From NCBI RefSeq assembly GCF_026151205.1, contig NC_087072.1, positions 20,302,103-20,366,102 of the forward strand: 64,000 bases of DNA, written 5' to 3'. The position numbers were made by a program, and so were the translations under genes. Positions 47,462 through 60,277 of this stretch are shown piece by piece. How positions within the stretch are numbered: position 1 is the first letter of the stretch; the number at the start of each line of letters is the position of its first letter. This stretch comes from Bolinopsis microptera (lineage: Eukaryota > Ctenophora > Tentaculata > Lobata > Bolinopsidae). The notes beneath the pieces are model-generated. The model made no database searches, was not told the origin of the DNA, and worked only from the letters and a program-made list of their open reading frames with translations.

Positions 47462-48266
47462 AGATAGGACTTAATATTGCCTGATAAAGCATAGTCACAA
47501 TAGTTAGACTCAGTTAGTTATCTACTAGAAAGATAGAAAGTAGACACAAAGGATAAGCCGGAAAACTGCGTCGATATCGTGGAAAAAACTGTCTACAACT
47601 AACAAAACTTTATTTTAGTAGAGTTGCCATTTTACTATTTTATTTCTGTAAAGCAATACCTTAAATTTAACCATTAAAATCGCTAGATCTGATCTGGCCA
47701 CCAAAAGCACTAGCTTCATTGTTTAGAAGATGTGTAGAATTGACATTCATTAGCTGCTGTAGATTTTAGCGCTTTGTTGATAATGTAGAATTTAGAGAGG
47801 CAAAAATTGCATTCTTCGTCAGTCGTAGTCATATCAATTGAGATCATTTATTTTGACTTTTAAGCGATTCAGAATATAATCAATTTTAATCTTGTTCAAG
47901 TTAAAAATTTTCCATTTCCTCTACTGAGAATTTCAATTTCTAATACATTAACTTCATTTTATGTTGCAATTAAATATGTTATTAAATTGAATTTTATGTA
48001 TGAGTTTTAAAATACTGTGAATGATCGCTGTGCGAAGAAATGACTAACAAATTAATTTCTTGTTAGCAATTTTAATCTTTATTTAATGTTTTTGAACAGT
48101 GATTATACCCTAGTTTAAATTCTCATGAAAACATATATTATACATAATAGCCAAAATTACCATCAATTAAATGTACATTCAAAGAAATATTTACCAACGA
48201 CAGTCTTTTAATCTTAAGCTAACAGAAACATGATCTGCACTGATCATTATTCAATGTATCAGTATT
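47462..48266. other. AT-rich convergent intergenic region
   Basis: Lies between the 3' ends of the membrane-protein gene and the minus-strand CH gene. No coding motif seen; presumably 3' UTRs. Confidence 0.5.
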
Positions 48267-50273
48267 TCACTCAGGTATAGGCTCAATGTTACCATTTGTA
48301 AGGGGCCTCTCTCCGATCCACAAGTCACTGAGCCGAGACTTCCATTCTGACGAGTTGCTCTTCAGTGGTTTTGTGATACTGAAATAGTATTGGAAGAATT
48401 ATAGGGTGATTTCTTCGGATAAACCGGATATTAAGCAGAAGGGTAGAATTCCACCCAGTTTATTTTGATGCGGGCTTGAGTGTCCTCCTGGATTAATAAT
48501 CTGCTAAAACACTGCTGAATACCACGTGTTAAGATGATAAAATAACACTCACTCCATTTTGCCGAGACCAAGTTGCTCACAAAGGTCAGCGTAGCACTTC
48601 TTAACATGGATCTGATCCTCGTTCAGAGAGGAGTGGTGCTCATCAAACAGGTCCACTATGTCATTGTAGCTCATGTTAAACTTCACCTGGGTAACACATC
48701 GAGTTAGGTTTTATTTTTTGAGAATCTGGATTAATGTTTTGGCTACCCCTGAGATGGAACAATTATAATTAGTGTGAAAATTATAAATAAATGATGCCGA
48801 AAAAACGGTCGGGTCTTATGATATTTCCAGCTCTTTCAAGATGGATTAAGCTAATCTTAAAATTTCAAATGTGGTACGTAAGCATGGCCTGGTTAAACGA
48901 CTCACCTCCAACTTGACACATTTGGGGTAGGGCATCCTAAGCTCAGCAACCCGTCTAGCCACAGCATGAACACAGGACAAAGCTCGCTCCAGATCCTTCC
49001 TTTCCACCAGGTGCCCAACCTGACACAGCAACTCCTTGTCACAACCAAAGTTCTTAGCCCACCTGCAACACAAATGATATACTGGGATCAGGTTATGGTG
49101 GCCGGATTCATTACTGCCACTATAGAACATAGGCATTACATGATCTGTCGCTTAAACTCTACAGACTTAGAGTTAGAGGCTGTCGTTTCAGAGGTTTAGA
49201 GGCCAGACAAATAGTAAATTTAGCAGGTCATGTTTACCAAGTAAATTCCAGAATCGTAGACTTGCTCAGTAAAAACGTAGGCGATTTATAATAAAAGCTT
49301 AAAAGTAAAATAAATAGTATAACTATTATTCACCTGATAAAGGTCTCCACGTTGAGTCTGACATAAAATAACTGGTCTCCCAGGTCCCTCTTAAGAGTGT
49401 AACCAACGTACTGATACGTCTCCTCTATGTTAACACAGTGCTGCTGCTGGATCTTGTTCATCAGGTCGCACAGGATACACCCGTCTTGCAGCAGCTACAC
49501 AAATAAACATGACGTGAGGGTCTGTTAGCATTAGTACTAAACTTAGTGGATAGATACTCGCTCAAACACAAGCTATTCAATTTAAATGTTGTTCATTTAT
49601 ATATGGCTAGACATTAGGAGTGTTTGGTATAGTGTGACATTGATAAAGCTAGTTGGTTACCTGCATGAATAAAGAACATTATAAGGCAATTAGTAAAAGA
49701 AAGCCGCACACAATGCTTGCTCATTTTGATTTATTGGCATTATTTTTTCGTTATAAGTTTTTGAACAGGAGATCCTTTAGTTTTATTCGCTCCACATTAC
49801 AGTTACACATGAGGTAATTATTTAAACACTAGTTAAAATACGATTTTTGTAAAATACCTAATACACCACTATTGACGCCATTCAGTGACATCATTCAGTG
49901 AGTTATATCATTCAGCTCAATATCAAATATATCCACATCATATATGTATTATGTCGCGATGGCACCGCCTTCGTTACCATATGAATGGAGATTGGAGATG
50001 GCACCAGTAACCATCCACTGGGTTTGGTATTGGTACAACATATTGCAGAGCCATTGGGTGCCTTAACTCCTGACGGCACGCAGCGATTACTCGGATATCT
50101 TCCCACCATTTCCCCACAAGTAGCTGCAAAACTTACCGTCCAGAATTGGTTGACCTCCATAGAGACTCCAGTGTAATCATTGATCCAGTGACAGAGATCA
50201 ACACACAAGGGGATGTATCTCAGCTCGATACTGGAGGTCAGGGGCGGTCCTCGCTCCGGTATGGGGGGTTCCG
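48267..50273 (-). CDS. CH-domain protein (GAS2-type), C-terminal five exons
   Basis: Minus-strand exons in transcript order are 50273-50137, 49494-49334, 49062-48906, 48686-48553 and 48378-48267 (TGA at 48269-48267); all phases match. Together they encode about 233 residues. The CH-like core shows CVDLCHWINDYTGV, LLQDGCILCDLMNKI, an F-I-R-W-A-K-N-F-G segment and ALSCVHAVARRVAE, in the same order as the GAS2-like gene 1.5 kb away (DLCQWLGRI, TGDDLCRLA, FLKWAKDLG, VLICMLEISR). The SGAKPGSF motif of GAS2 is not kept (TLKRDLGDQLFY instead). The tail is short and has no second domain. The first exon begins in phase 1 and needs upstream exons; exons at 53147-54221 are candidates. Actin or microtubule linking is inferred from the family only. 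Confidence 0.72.
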
Positions 50274-53146
50274 CTGAAATGGCAAATAAGCATCAGCTAC
50301 CACACATTTCAAATTTAAACATACTCATGGCACTTGCGGTGAAATAGAATGTTTTAGAAATTATCAATAAAAAAAACTGGTAATAAGTCAGAAAATTACA
50401 TTGGTTCGGATCAAAATGCAATAGTAGAGTAGTAGGGCGGAGAGAGCTGTAATTGTAAAACGTACCGTAAGTTTTGGTAAAGGTAAAGTGAAGGTCCCCT
50501 ATCACAAGTAAGGTCGCGGGGCTCTTTACAAAGCAATGTGTGTAAGAGAGCTTCATATTGTTGGAGTTCGGGAAATAGCGCAATTTTAAAAGATCTACTG
50601 AAGCTCCTGCAATTTTACTCAAAGAAATACAATGCCGGCCTTTCTAAAGATCATCTAAAGTTAACTACACATTTTGCAACAAAACGAAAATCTCAATAGA
50701 ACATGTTTTATTTCATAGTACAAAGAAAGATCGTCTTTCATTTCAAAAGCAACATAAATTAGGGTAAAGTGATGAGTGATCACTTTCGAGCGACAGAATA
50801 ACAGTAGGTTTATACTGAAGTCTCCTGTCTAATATACTCTAATAGAATGGAATGCGATTGTGTACTTAACCATGATGACAACAGACAAGCAATTTAAACA
50901 TATGTAGGCATGCTTGTAGGTTAAAACATAACACCAACTTATGTATTTGCTAAACAGCAACTGTGGCGGGGAAATAAAACATCTTTAAAGGTGACCGTTA
51001 ATATTAATAACAGCATGAATACATTGACCGGCGGATTGAAATGCGAATGCAAATATTGCTGAAGAAGCTATAACTGTTAAACATTATTTCTGACTACTGT
51101 AACCTTTAAACCTGTTAAAGGTCATGTTAAAGGTTTAGTGGCAGAGCTCCCCACAATGAGATCACGTGAGCATTGTTAAGATGCAAAGATATTACACCAA
51201 GAAATACTTGTCCAGAAGAGAGCTTCATATTTTTCACGGAGTTCGAGAAACTAAAAAGATTGCCTTTATAAAGAGCTACAGAAGCTCCATCTATTTCAAA
51301 CGGAGAAGTCTTTTAAAGATTTTGCAAGACAATTTCTGATTTTTTCCGGATATTATACTCACTAACACTAACAGAGGCAACAATTGCAGTGGGTGCGGAA
51401 TCGTGTTATTGACCCAATATTGCATTTTTTTTTGCACTATCGGCCGTTAATTGTAAAATAATGATAGTAAAATGATAATAATTGTAAAATAATGATCGTT
51501 AAATAACAATAATTTCAAAACCTTCTATGGGGATCAATATTATATTTATATAGGTGTACACATCGTGAAGTGCCAGATGACCCGGTGAGAGCTAAACATT
51601 ACGTATTAGTAATACGTAAGACACCTTGTAACTTAATTGTAGTGTAACACTAACTCAAATTCAAACTGTAACTCAGTAAGGCAACGTTATAACGTTATAT
51701 GCTACGCTGAATTGAATAATTCAACCTGGGAATAATTCAAGTCTGCAAATTTGGCGAATTGTTCAGCTCAATTGCATTTTTTTTCTCCAAATTTTCCGCA
51801 CTTAAACAGTTTTGGGCTGGTGCGGAATCGCACTATTTACAAAATATTACCGCACGTAGTACGTACATGTTGCCTCTGCTCACTAAAAATAATTGTTTGA
51901 CGATTGTTTCATTTACCATTATTCAAAGATCGACCGGTACCACTTTTTTCCTATACTAGGTTCGGGACTGGCAAAATGTGCCGGGACCGGGAATAAAACT
52001 GGAACTTAGGGGTCGTTCACATATTACGTAAACTGTAATCGCTGAGGGGGAGGGAAGGATTTGGTTTCTTAATGAGCACATCATATTATCTTATTCTTAT
52101 AACAATGTGTAAAACTCAGCCAAGTATAGCCAGCAATGGGGCAAGGCAGGTGAAGGCTCCCTTAACGATAGCCTTGTCTGCCCTGAGAATATTTCCAAAA
52201 AAGCGAACATATTAAGTATATATTAAGTATATAAAGTTTCAAAGGCAAGGCTAACATATATCTCTACGGCTATTTCTGTGCATTTTCTCAAAAATGAAAA
52301 AAAAACTCATTGTGATCACGCTTAAGATCAAAATTCTCGAGGAGAAATCAGAGATATCTCTAAAACGTGCAGTTACAATAGTGCGTGGTACCCTGATGCT
52401 GACTGAGAATTGAGATGATCAAGATTGGTCAAAAAATCATTATGCAATATGATTATGTAAACGATCCCTTACCATGAAATTTTGCCAGTGCACTAATGAT
52501 TTATCTAAAAAAAATTACGATTACTCCGCAACATGGAAATGGAACCACCTACTGTGTGATACCTCAAACAGATCTAGATCACCGAATAATGCAATCGAGC
52601 AAGGAGAAATGTGACATTGTGACAAGGCCAGAAATGAAAGAATCAATAAAGGAGACTCAATAATGATGCACAACTTAACATAAGTTCATCTAAAGGTAAC
52701 AAATGTGCAACAAAACACATATTTCAATAAAACAATAATTCAATTGCATGTCATTGTACAAGAAATAAAGATATAGTATTACAAAAAAACATTAATTTGC
52801 AGTTAATTTGATCACTCTTTGAGTGGCACTGATACAACACTAGCTCTGACTCACTTTGAACACACGTCCTTGATAGAATAGTATGTGGTATTTAACTCTT
52901 AGTCGTGATGACCAGCAGGTCAGCAATTTATAACATTAGTCGACATAGATGGCGTCTGACTCGGACTTATGTAATATGTAATATAAGTACTTAAACAATT
53001 ACTCAATTACTCAATTACACAGAACGGAGTTCTACTTCTATTCGCTGATAATTGCTCTATCTTGTGCAGGAATATCGATATCATAAGAGCTAGCTATCAT
53101 ATCCCATTTCCAGACTATTTGCTGTGCTCTGAAGCTTGTTTCTTAC
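50274..53146. other. intron or intergenic region upstream of the minus-strand CH gene
   Basis: AT-rich. No exon recognised; it may be one long intron if the exons at 53147-54221 belong to the CH gene. A perfect palindrome TTACGTATTAGTAATACGTAA occurs near 51599-51619. Confidence 0.4.
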
Positions 53147-54221
53147 CTACTCCGGCTATAAGGTATTCTTCCATATCTTTGGTTAATGAAGCATTATGGC
53201 CTGTAAATCAGGTAATGGCCAACTAGAACGCTATAAATTCGAAATCACAAACTTCCGGGTTCAAAGTTAAGTTACAGTTTCTATATGCATATTGCATAAC
53301 GTTGACTTGGTGGCCTGCCAGAACGTTTTGCAGATCATTTTCCGAGTCTGTAAATTTTTAAGATATCCATCTTTTGATCTTTTCAATTAAATTAAAGTTA
53401 AAGCTAGAAATAGAATTGATTCATGGAAGATAATACAACTCTAACTTAAAACTAGCCGAGTCAGGCCATATTATTTCTAAACCAAATGGATCATTCCCTA
53501 ATTCCCTTGGGCGATGATAAAATTAGAACAATTCATGTCTATAATTATGCATTCATCAGCTGTTTTATGTCCTCTTCTTTTGAATTATCGTTTTCTTTGA
53601 TATGACATGAGGTAGTTTGCCTTGTCAATTGGAGCCATTCATAGCTGTAATTATAGCCGAAATATGACCACTTTATTTTATTCATTAATTTCTTTGATAT
53701 CATGTCAAGACCGATGGAACATTCACTGGTTTGTAAGTAATACATTTAACTTTTATGTTGTTTTTTCATTGTTGGCCCAACATTCTATATTCTAAGAACT
53801 TGCTGCACGTTTTAAGAAATTATTACGAGTGAAGCACCAAACTAAGTTACTGCTAATGTTAATACTTCAATGTCTACTCACGTGGAGGAATGCCGAGGAG
53901 ACTTCCTCTCCGTTCTGGTTTTCCGTCAGCCATTTCCAACCGAGTACCAAGTATCTGAATCTATAACAACTAACAAAGATAACGTAAACGATTAATTTAG
54001 TGGATTGTCTACTTGTATTGCTGTTTATATCGTTAAATTCCTCATAATTATCAAGACAGAAATTTAAGCCAATTAAGTAAATTTTGTGATGCAGATACTT
54101 CATATTTTAAACTTTATCTCAAAGGCAAAATCATGCCCGTCGTGTACTTACTTAGTACTTACCTACGTCCTACATGGTTGACATCTAATACGCACTCTCC
54201 AACAACAATTGGTGCAGCCAT
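53147..54221 (-). CDS. candidate 5' exons of a minus-strand gene (possibly the CH gene)
   Basis: Exon 54221-54163 starts with an ATG (MAAPIVVGECVLDVNHVGR) and ends at a GTAAGT donor. Exon 53960-53882 joins in phase (FRYLVLGWKWLTENQNGEEV...) with a GTGAGT donor. A third candidate, 53200-53147 (HNASLTKDMEEYLIAGV), ends in the phase needed by the CH exon at 50273. The second and third do not join directly in phase, so one exon would be missing between them. No domain recognised. Linking these to the CH gene is inference. Confidence 0.42.
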
Positions 54222-55281
54222 TATAATAACAGCCATAATACATCATGTTTCAACAAAACTGTTCTCCATTGTTTTGATGAACTAATAATAAGAATACAAT
54301 GCAGATCTCTACCTGTCTTCTTTCATTAATTATTTGTCAATAGGATTTAGAAGAGCAGACTGGCACCATCTTAATTCAAGAATTACAAACGAAGAAAAGT
54401 GTTTTCTTCTCAGCTCAATTTGTAGTTGTCTCTTTCCAGCTCAATTTGAAGTTGATCTTGCCATAAATCTTTGTCCATCAATTGCATCAGGCATCTCTCA
54501 GCTTAACAATGTATGTTATGTAGCGAATTAATAATAACATTTACTAGTGTTTAGCTATACTGTACACAGTGCGACGTAATATTTAATATACAGACATCTC
54601 CAAAAGTGAGATCTACTATCTATTCACAACTCTGTATTGACTATTGTGCTGGGTGTGAAGGTTTGTAAGTGATAAAACACGACTATAATTGCAGAACAAT
54701 GGAGTCACCCACACTTCATCCACTCTTTCAGCTTAACACAGATCTAGGTCCTAAAATTGCTCTGGTCTTCTTTAGATAATACTGTTTTATTGGTATTAAT
54801 AATGGTATTAGCATATGTTCTACATGATGGAGGTATTAGCATATATCCTTTGTGCTGGATATCTTGCTTTCCCAATGGAGGCTGGTCGGGAGTCAGGACA
54901 CATGCATCGTTACACGCGTGTCGTGCGTAATCTAGACAAAGAGCGTCTCTGTCAATACTTTATTCCATAACATCTGCTGCTTTGCTGTTATTGGTGATCG
55001 TCATGTTGTGTAGTAGTCCCTCCAACCCAACCGCCACACATTATATCTGGGATGATGTGCCAACCTATGAAACTAGCTGTCACCGCCACTCTATAATTGT
55101 TACATTTGACGTATCCTATTATCTAGGCCAGACAAGGCTACATATTAGGCTAGCAACTGTATCACTTTGATAACAGCACGGTCAAACCGCCAGGTTGGCA
55201 ATATATCTTTGTATTTTAGTGTTTGTTACAAGGTGTTGCTAACTCTTCCCCGGGGTTAGCCAGGTCCAGGACAAGATCAGC
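54222..55281. other. divergent intergenic region
   Basis: Separates the minus-strand first exon candidate and the plus-strand Kv gene, so it should hold both promoters. No clear TATA or repeat signature was recognised. Confidence 0.4.
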
Positions 55282-58200
55282 ATGGCGGCTGGAAGCGTAG
55301 CGGCCGGGGGACTCTACATGCAGACAGAGTTAACCAGCATGGCCAACAAGAAGCTGCAGAACCTTGGGGTTCAGGTTGAGGCGTCTGATCAGTATAGGAG
55401 ACCCATAGTGAGGAAAAACCCCTCCAAGCAGGTCCTACCCAAAATGTAAGTAAATACCCGCTGATATTTTGCACCTTTTTATGTTAACTTGACCTTGTGT
55501 CAAAAATAGACTGACTGGGTTTGATTAGTCTGTGCTTAGAAATTTCTGAGAGGGGTTTGGCTTTCACTGAAATTTCTGACAGACCAGGTTAGGTATTTCT
55601 CATGTAAAACTACGCAAGTATTCCGTTTACCCTGTTGTTAAGTCATACTTCAAACGGTCCCGATGAAGATCATAATGCTATAATGACATTATTTGCATGT
55701 TGTTAAGTGCTAAAAAGCATGTGCTATTGTAAATGAGGTGCAGTTTAGTGGAGAAAGCAGGCCGGATATCTATATTCCAACAGATTAACAACCACACCGG
55801 TCAATAATCATGCTAACTTCTAAAACAATGTCAATTGGCTTCAGCTTGTTCATGTTGTTTAGTCTCCCTTATTTGTGTTTCCGAGAGGCGTCAAAGTTAG
55901 GACATCTAATTGTAATACATTTTAGAATTCTGGCTCCAATCATTGATCAATTTACTGAGCTGCATTATCCCAATTCGAAAAAAACGCACTTAAAGTTAAA
56001 CTAAAAACATTTTGCCTCTTTTGCTTTACTGAATGCTCGAAAGTTTCGGTTTGAATGGTCGATTTTAATAGGTCGCCATGGCAATGAAGTTCCGTCGTTG
56101 AATATTTCCCTTAGATTTGGCTCGAGAATTATGCCGTTAATAATCAGTTCAACGTGAGTCAATCATAATTTTCTGTTTTTTATCTAAGATCAATTAAAAA
56201 CCAATTACCTTGCCGTCTACGAGTGGTCCCTATTGTTTTAGCGATAGGATTAGGAATACATACTTCACTCCTCAGAAGCTGTCTATGAATAACATTACAA
56301 GATAAGACTCTAGGTACTAGGTGGAATTGCGACTAACGTCACTTATGGGTGCGGTTGTTACTAGCAATTAGTGCGGTCATCTTTAAGAACTGCAGAGCTC
56401 GTTTATGTTAAGTTTGTCGAACTTTATGTCGCAGTAAAGTTTGTAATTTTCCCAGGCCTCGTTGCAGGGCCAATTTTCAGTGAGCCAATCGAATTTATAG
56501 ATCTCATGTTAAAATGAGTAGCAAACTCCATGAACATTACAGAAAAAAGATAAATAACTCTATCCGGAACAAGCTTGGTTTCAATAAAGGGTTTCGGAAA
56601 AACAGTTTTGAATTAAGGTACACCAGCCGTAATATTAATAAAATGGCCCAAAAGTCAATGTGCACTAACGTTTCGGCTGATAACAGAGACATGCTACAGA
56701 TCTTGGGTCTACTAGCACTATCTAGCAAGTGTCATGCTTCAATTCCTGATTTGCAATTTGAAGATTAATAGATCTTCACCACGCCCTTTTCAACATTTCA
56801 GAAAATGAAATTCCCAAGAGCAATGTTCTTGATGTTATTGTTTTTGAAAAACCGCAAATTTATCGGGGGGAAATTATGTAAAACATTACTTTCGAGTATG
56901 TTGTGTTAAAGTGTTATCTAGTCTGCCAATTATGGTAACCAACATCATCATTGCCATGATGAATCGATGATGCAACTCAACTGCACTTTGAGGAGCACAT
57001 TGTATTTGTGTTATTTGCCCCCTCCTTCCCAGGACTAAAGTGAGGAAACTCAGGGAACGGTATGTGGCGATAGCTGACAAGAGATGGATGAGATTTGACC
57101 GGAAGGAGAACTGTTTTCAGAACATTGTTCATTTGGTACTCGAGTAAGTTAAACTGTTAAAGTGCTCTGTAAAATAGTAAAATAGTTTTGGTCTCTGATT
57201 TATTTAAAACCTTTCTGTTTAATCGTACAATGACATTAACATGGTATCTCGTTAAACGTCCCCTGGTGGATTGCAAACCCTAACTTTAATAACTATTTAT
57301 AAACCGTTAGATAATAGATCTAGTGAATGGCGGTGTTTCATTGTAGCTGCATACCCACTACCCAGGCCCAGGGTGCCCCTTGATTGCCTGCATATATTCA
57401 GTCAAATTATAGGTGGTTATTAAAGACAATAAACAGTCTGTGTCAGTGATAAAGGCAGCTACACAGTAGAGTCCTGTAACCAGTCATAAGCTAATGATTT
57501 AATAGCCCCACATTTCGGCCGCTAGTCCGTATACTAATGTTCAGTACTGGTTGGTTCCAGACGCAAAATGAGGCCTGTTTCGGCGGCTTATACTTGATAG
57601 CTATACTGTATACCTGTAAATTATAGCTATACTTATACGTTTGATAATTATAACTTATAACTTTACAACTGTACAGCATCCACATTTTCCGTCATTAAAA
57701 CGGATCTTGGTCATTTTTCGTTGCCAGACAGAAATTTAAGTTTTTTTCTGTCCCGTCATAACAATAAAAATATGCCTGATTGTTTGGATATGTTGCTGGG
57801 GAAACCGAGCTATATCGGTAAAGTCAACTCCAAGATCTACTGGAAACTGATCAGGTGCTCATACCCGCAGTTATATGTTTGAGTCGTTAAGATATTTATG
57901 ATAATAAATAGGAGACAATATTACAAGTTTATCAGTTCAGTAAATTGTTCAAATATAATGTTTTAAAAATGTTAATGCTTAAATTTCTTTATAAGGGAGC
58001 AGGAAGAACCGCCGTCTGATGACTCTGGATCATGGAAGGAGGACGTTTCCGACTACCAAAACGGTGTGTGTAGAGACGTGGATGTTGTTGCAGAGTGTGC
58101 GGATATATTCCCTGACAACGATCTGACAAAAACCTCGAATAACGCAGAGGTAATTACAGTTGAGCATATCTTCAAAGCCCATTCACTGTTTGAAATTAAA

Positions 58201-60277
58201 ATAATGCAAAAACAGACGAAGTTATAAGGGTTTCAAACTTATCAACATAATAGCAACCCATGAATTATTTTATTTTCAGGTAATAAACGTATCAGGGACC
58301 CAATTTTTGGTGGACTTCTCAGTTTTTGAACCATACCCTGAAACTTTACTGGGCTCCAGTCAGATAAAAAAGTATTACGTCGAATCAAGAGAGGAATACT
58401 TCCTAGAAAAACAGAAACACGTGTTCAATGCTGTGATGAGATTCTACACTAACGACGAGGAACTCATTTGTCCCCCTTGTATACCTAAACATGTTTTTGA
58501 GGTACCTAAATTATCCCGTATAAATGTTTACACAATGAAGTAAAATTCAACTTCATTTTAACAGTACTCTCAAAAATTCAGATACGATCCCCCACCTCCT
58601 AGCGTGAACATTTTCAAACTCACTAACCCAGCTTAAGCTACTTACATAAAATTTGAATGATCCCAAACTTCCAGACAGAGTTAGAGTTCTACGGACTGGA
58701 ATGTTACCTTCACAAAGTGAACGCTGCCCCAGTGGCTGACTTGAGGGAGTACAAAGCGAAGAGTAGGAGAGAGGAGATACTGCTTCATATTGAGTTTCCA
58801 GGGTACTCCAGACTAGCTACCGCTTATGCTATCTTCGATCTGTTGATGATCATTATCAGCACTATTGTGCTGGTATTGGAGTCAGTGGAGGAGCTAAAAA
58901 GACACTACATGTTTGAATCGGTATGTTTTATGATGGTTAAAGGATCAAAATCTTTAAAAAATAAATAATTTTTTAATTGTTCATTTTGTACATTCTCAGT
59001 GATTTTTATAAGGAAATTTATAACAAGTATTTAAAACAAAAATTAATTGCTTGACATGAACCTTAAATGTGACATGAATCTTCAGGTTTGTTATGGAATA
59101 GAAGTGTTTGTGAACGTCTACTTTACGATACAGACTGTGGTCCTCATCACAGTCTATCCTAGCAAGAAACTTTACTTCTCGAGCGCCACAAACTGGATCG
59201 ATATTATCTCCATCCTTCCTTTCTATCTGAAACTAATTGCTAAAGACTACCTCGAGCAGGTACTATTTACTACTAACATTTGCGTTGGTTCCCATTAGAA
59301 GGATGTTGAGCTTTTGTTTTGCCATTTATTTGTTCCACCAACCCTATACCATTTAACATACCATACTTAAAGTTTAGAGGCTAACTATGAACAATTTCAA
59401 GGTCGGAGGATTCAGAGTTCTACGTTTAATCCGTCTTCTCCGAATCCTGAAACTCTTCCGACACTCCCCCGGAAGTCAGACGATGATCCACTTCCTGATG
59501 ACGAGTATCCCGGAGATCGTGCTCCTTCTTTTAATGTGGAGTATAGGGGTCCTTATGTTCGGACCACTCATTTATTTCGTGGAGCGGGACCCTAGCAGAC
59601 ACCTCGTCATCCCCACTTATAATCTTACTGACAACATCATCATGAATGAAAACCTGACTGATAACTTAAGCGCCAACCTAACTACTAGCATAATTTGGAA
59701 CCTAGCCAGTAACGTTACTGGTAACCTAACTGGCAATTTAATTGGTAGTCTAAATGGTAACCTAATTGGTAACCTAATTGGAAACTTACCTGGTAACCAA
59801 CTTGCTTACCTAGCTGCTAACCTGACTACTAACCTTACTGGTTACATTACTAGTGACCTAATTGGTAACATTAACGGTACACTTATTAGTGACCTGAACG
59901 GTAACCTGGCTGGTAACTTAACTGGCAAGCTCATCGGTAGCCAAACTGGTGACATTAGTGGTAACCTAACTGGTAACCTAACCGATCACATGGTTGGTAA
60001 CCTAGTTGGTAACCTAAATGTTAACCTAATTGGTAAGCCGATTGCAAACCAGCCAACATCGAATCCAGCTCAGTTTAACAGCGCTTTTAGTGGTATGTGG
60101 TTCTGTGTGGTTACTATCGGGACAGTGGGTTACGGAGATATGGTTCCCAGGACTGAGTTCGGCAAGATCCTGGCTGCGTGCTACACAATTGTTAACCTGA
60201 CCATCATGACTATACCCATCTCCATAATCATTACTAAGTTTAACAAGAGTATGAAGAGTATTAAGGGTCATTCTTGA
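55282..60277 (+). CDS. Shaker-like voltage-gated potassium channel with repeat-expanded pore turret
   Basis: Exons 55282-55445, 57033-57143, 57741-57854, 57996-58149, 58280-58501, 58675-58920, 59086-59259 and 59402-60277 join in phase into 686 residues. Residues about 182-275 are the T1/BTB tetramerisation domain (INVSGTQF, YPETLLGSSQ). S1-S3 follow (NWIDIISILPF keeps the S3 Asp). S4 has the full charge ladder, FRVLRLIRLLRILKLFRHS. The pore helix and filter read VVTIGTVGYGD near residues 633-641, and S6 is short-tailed. Oddities: about 150 extra residues (467-616) between S5 and the pore helix, built of N-L-x-G repeats with about 12 N-x-S/T sequons; Gln in place of the second S2 Glu; PIS in place of the S6 PxP. 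T1 lacks the Shaw/Shab zinc cysteines, so it is nearest Shaker. The third exon uses a TTTAAG acceptor and is the least certain. Confidence 0.88.
59618..60050 (+). repeat. coding GTAACCTA minisatellite in the Kv exon
   Basis: Tandem 12-bp-like units such as GGTAACCTAACT and GGTAACCTAATT, diverged at third positions and kept in frame. The consensus overlaps the intergenic TAGTAACC arrays at 11820, 12735 and 19195. Confidence 0.85.
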
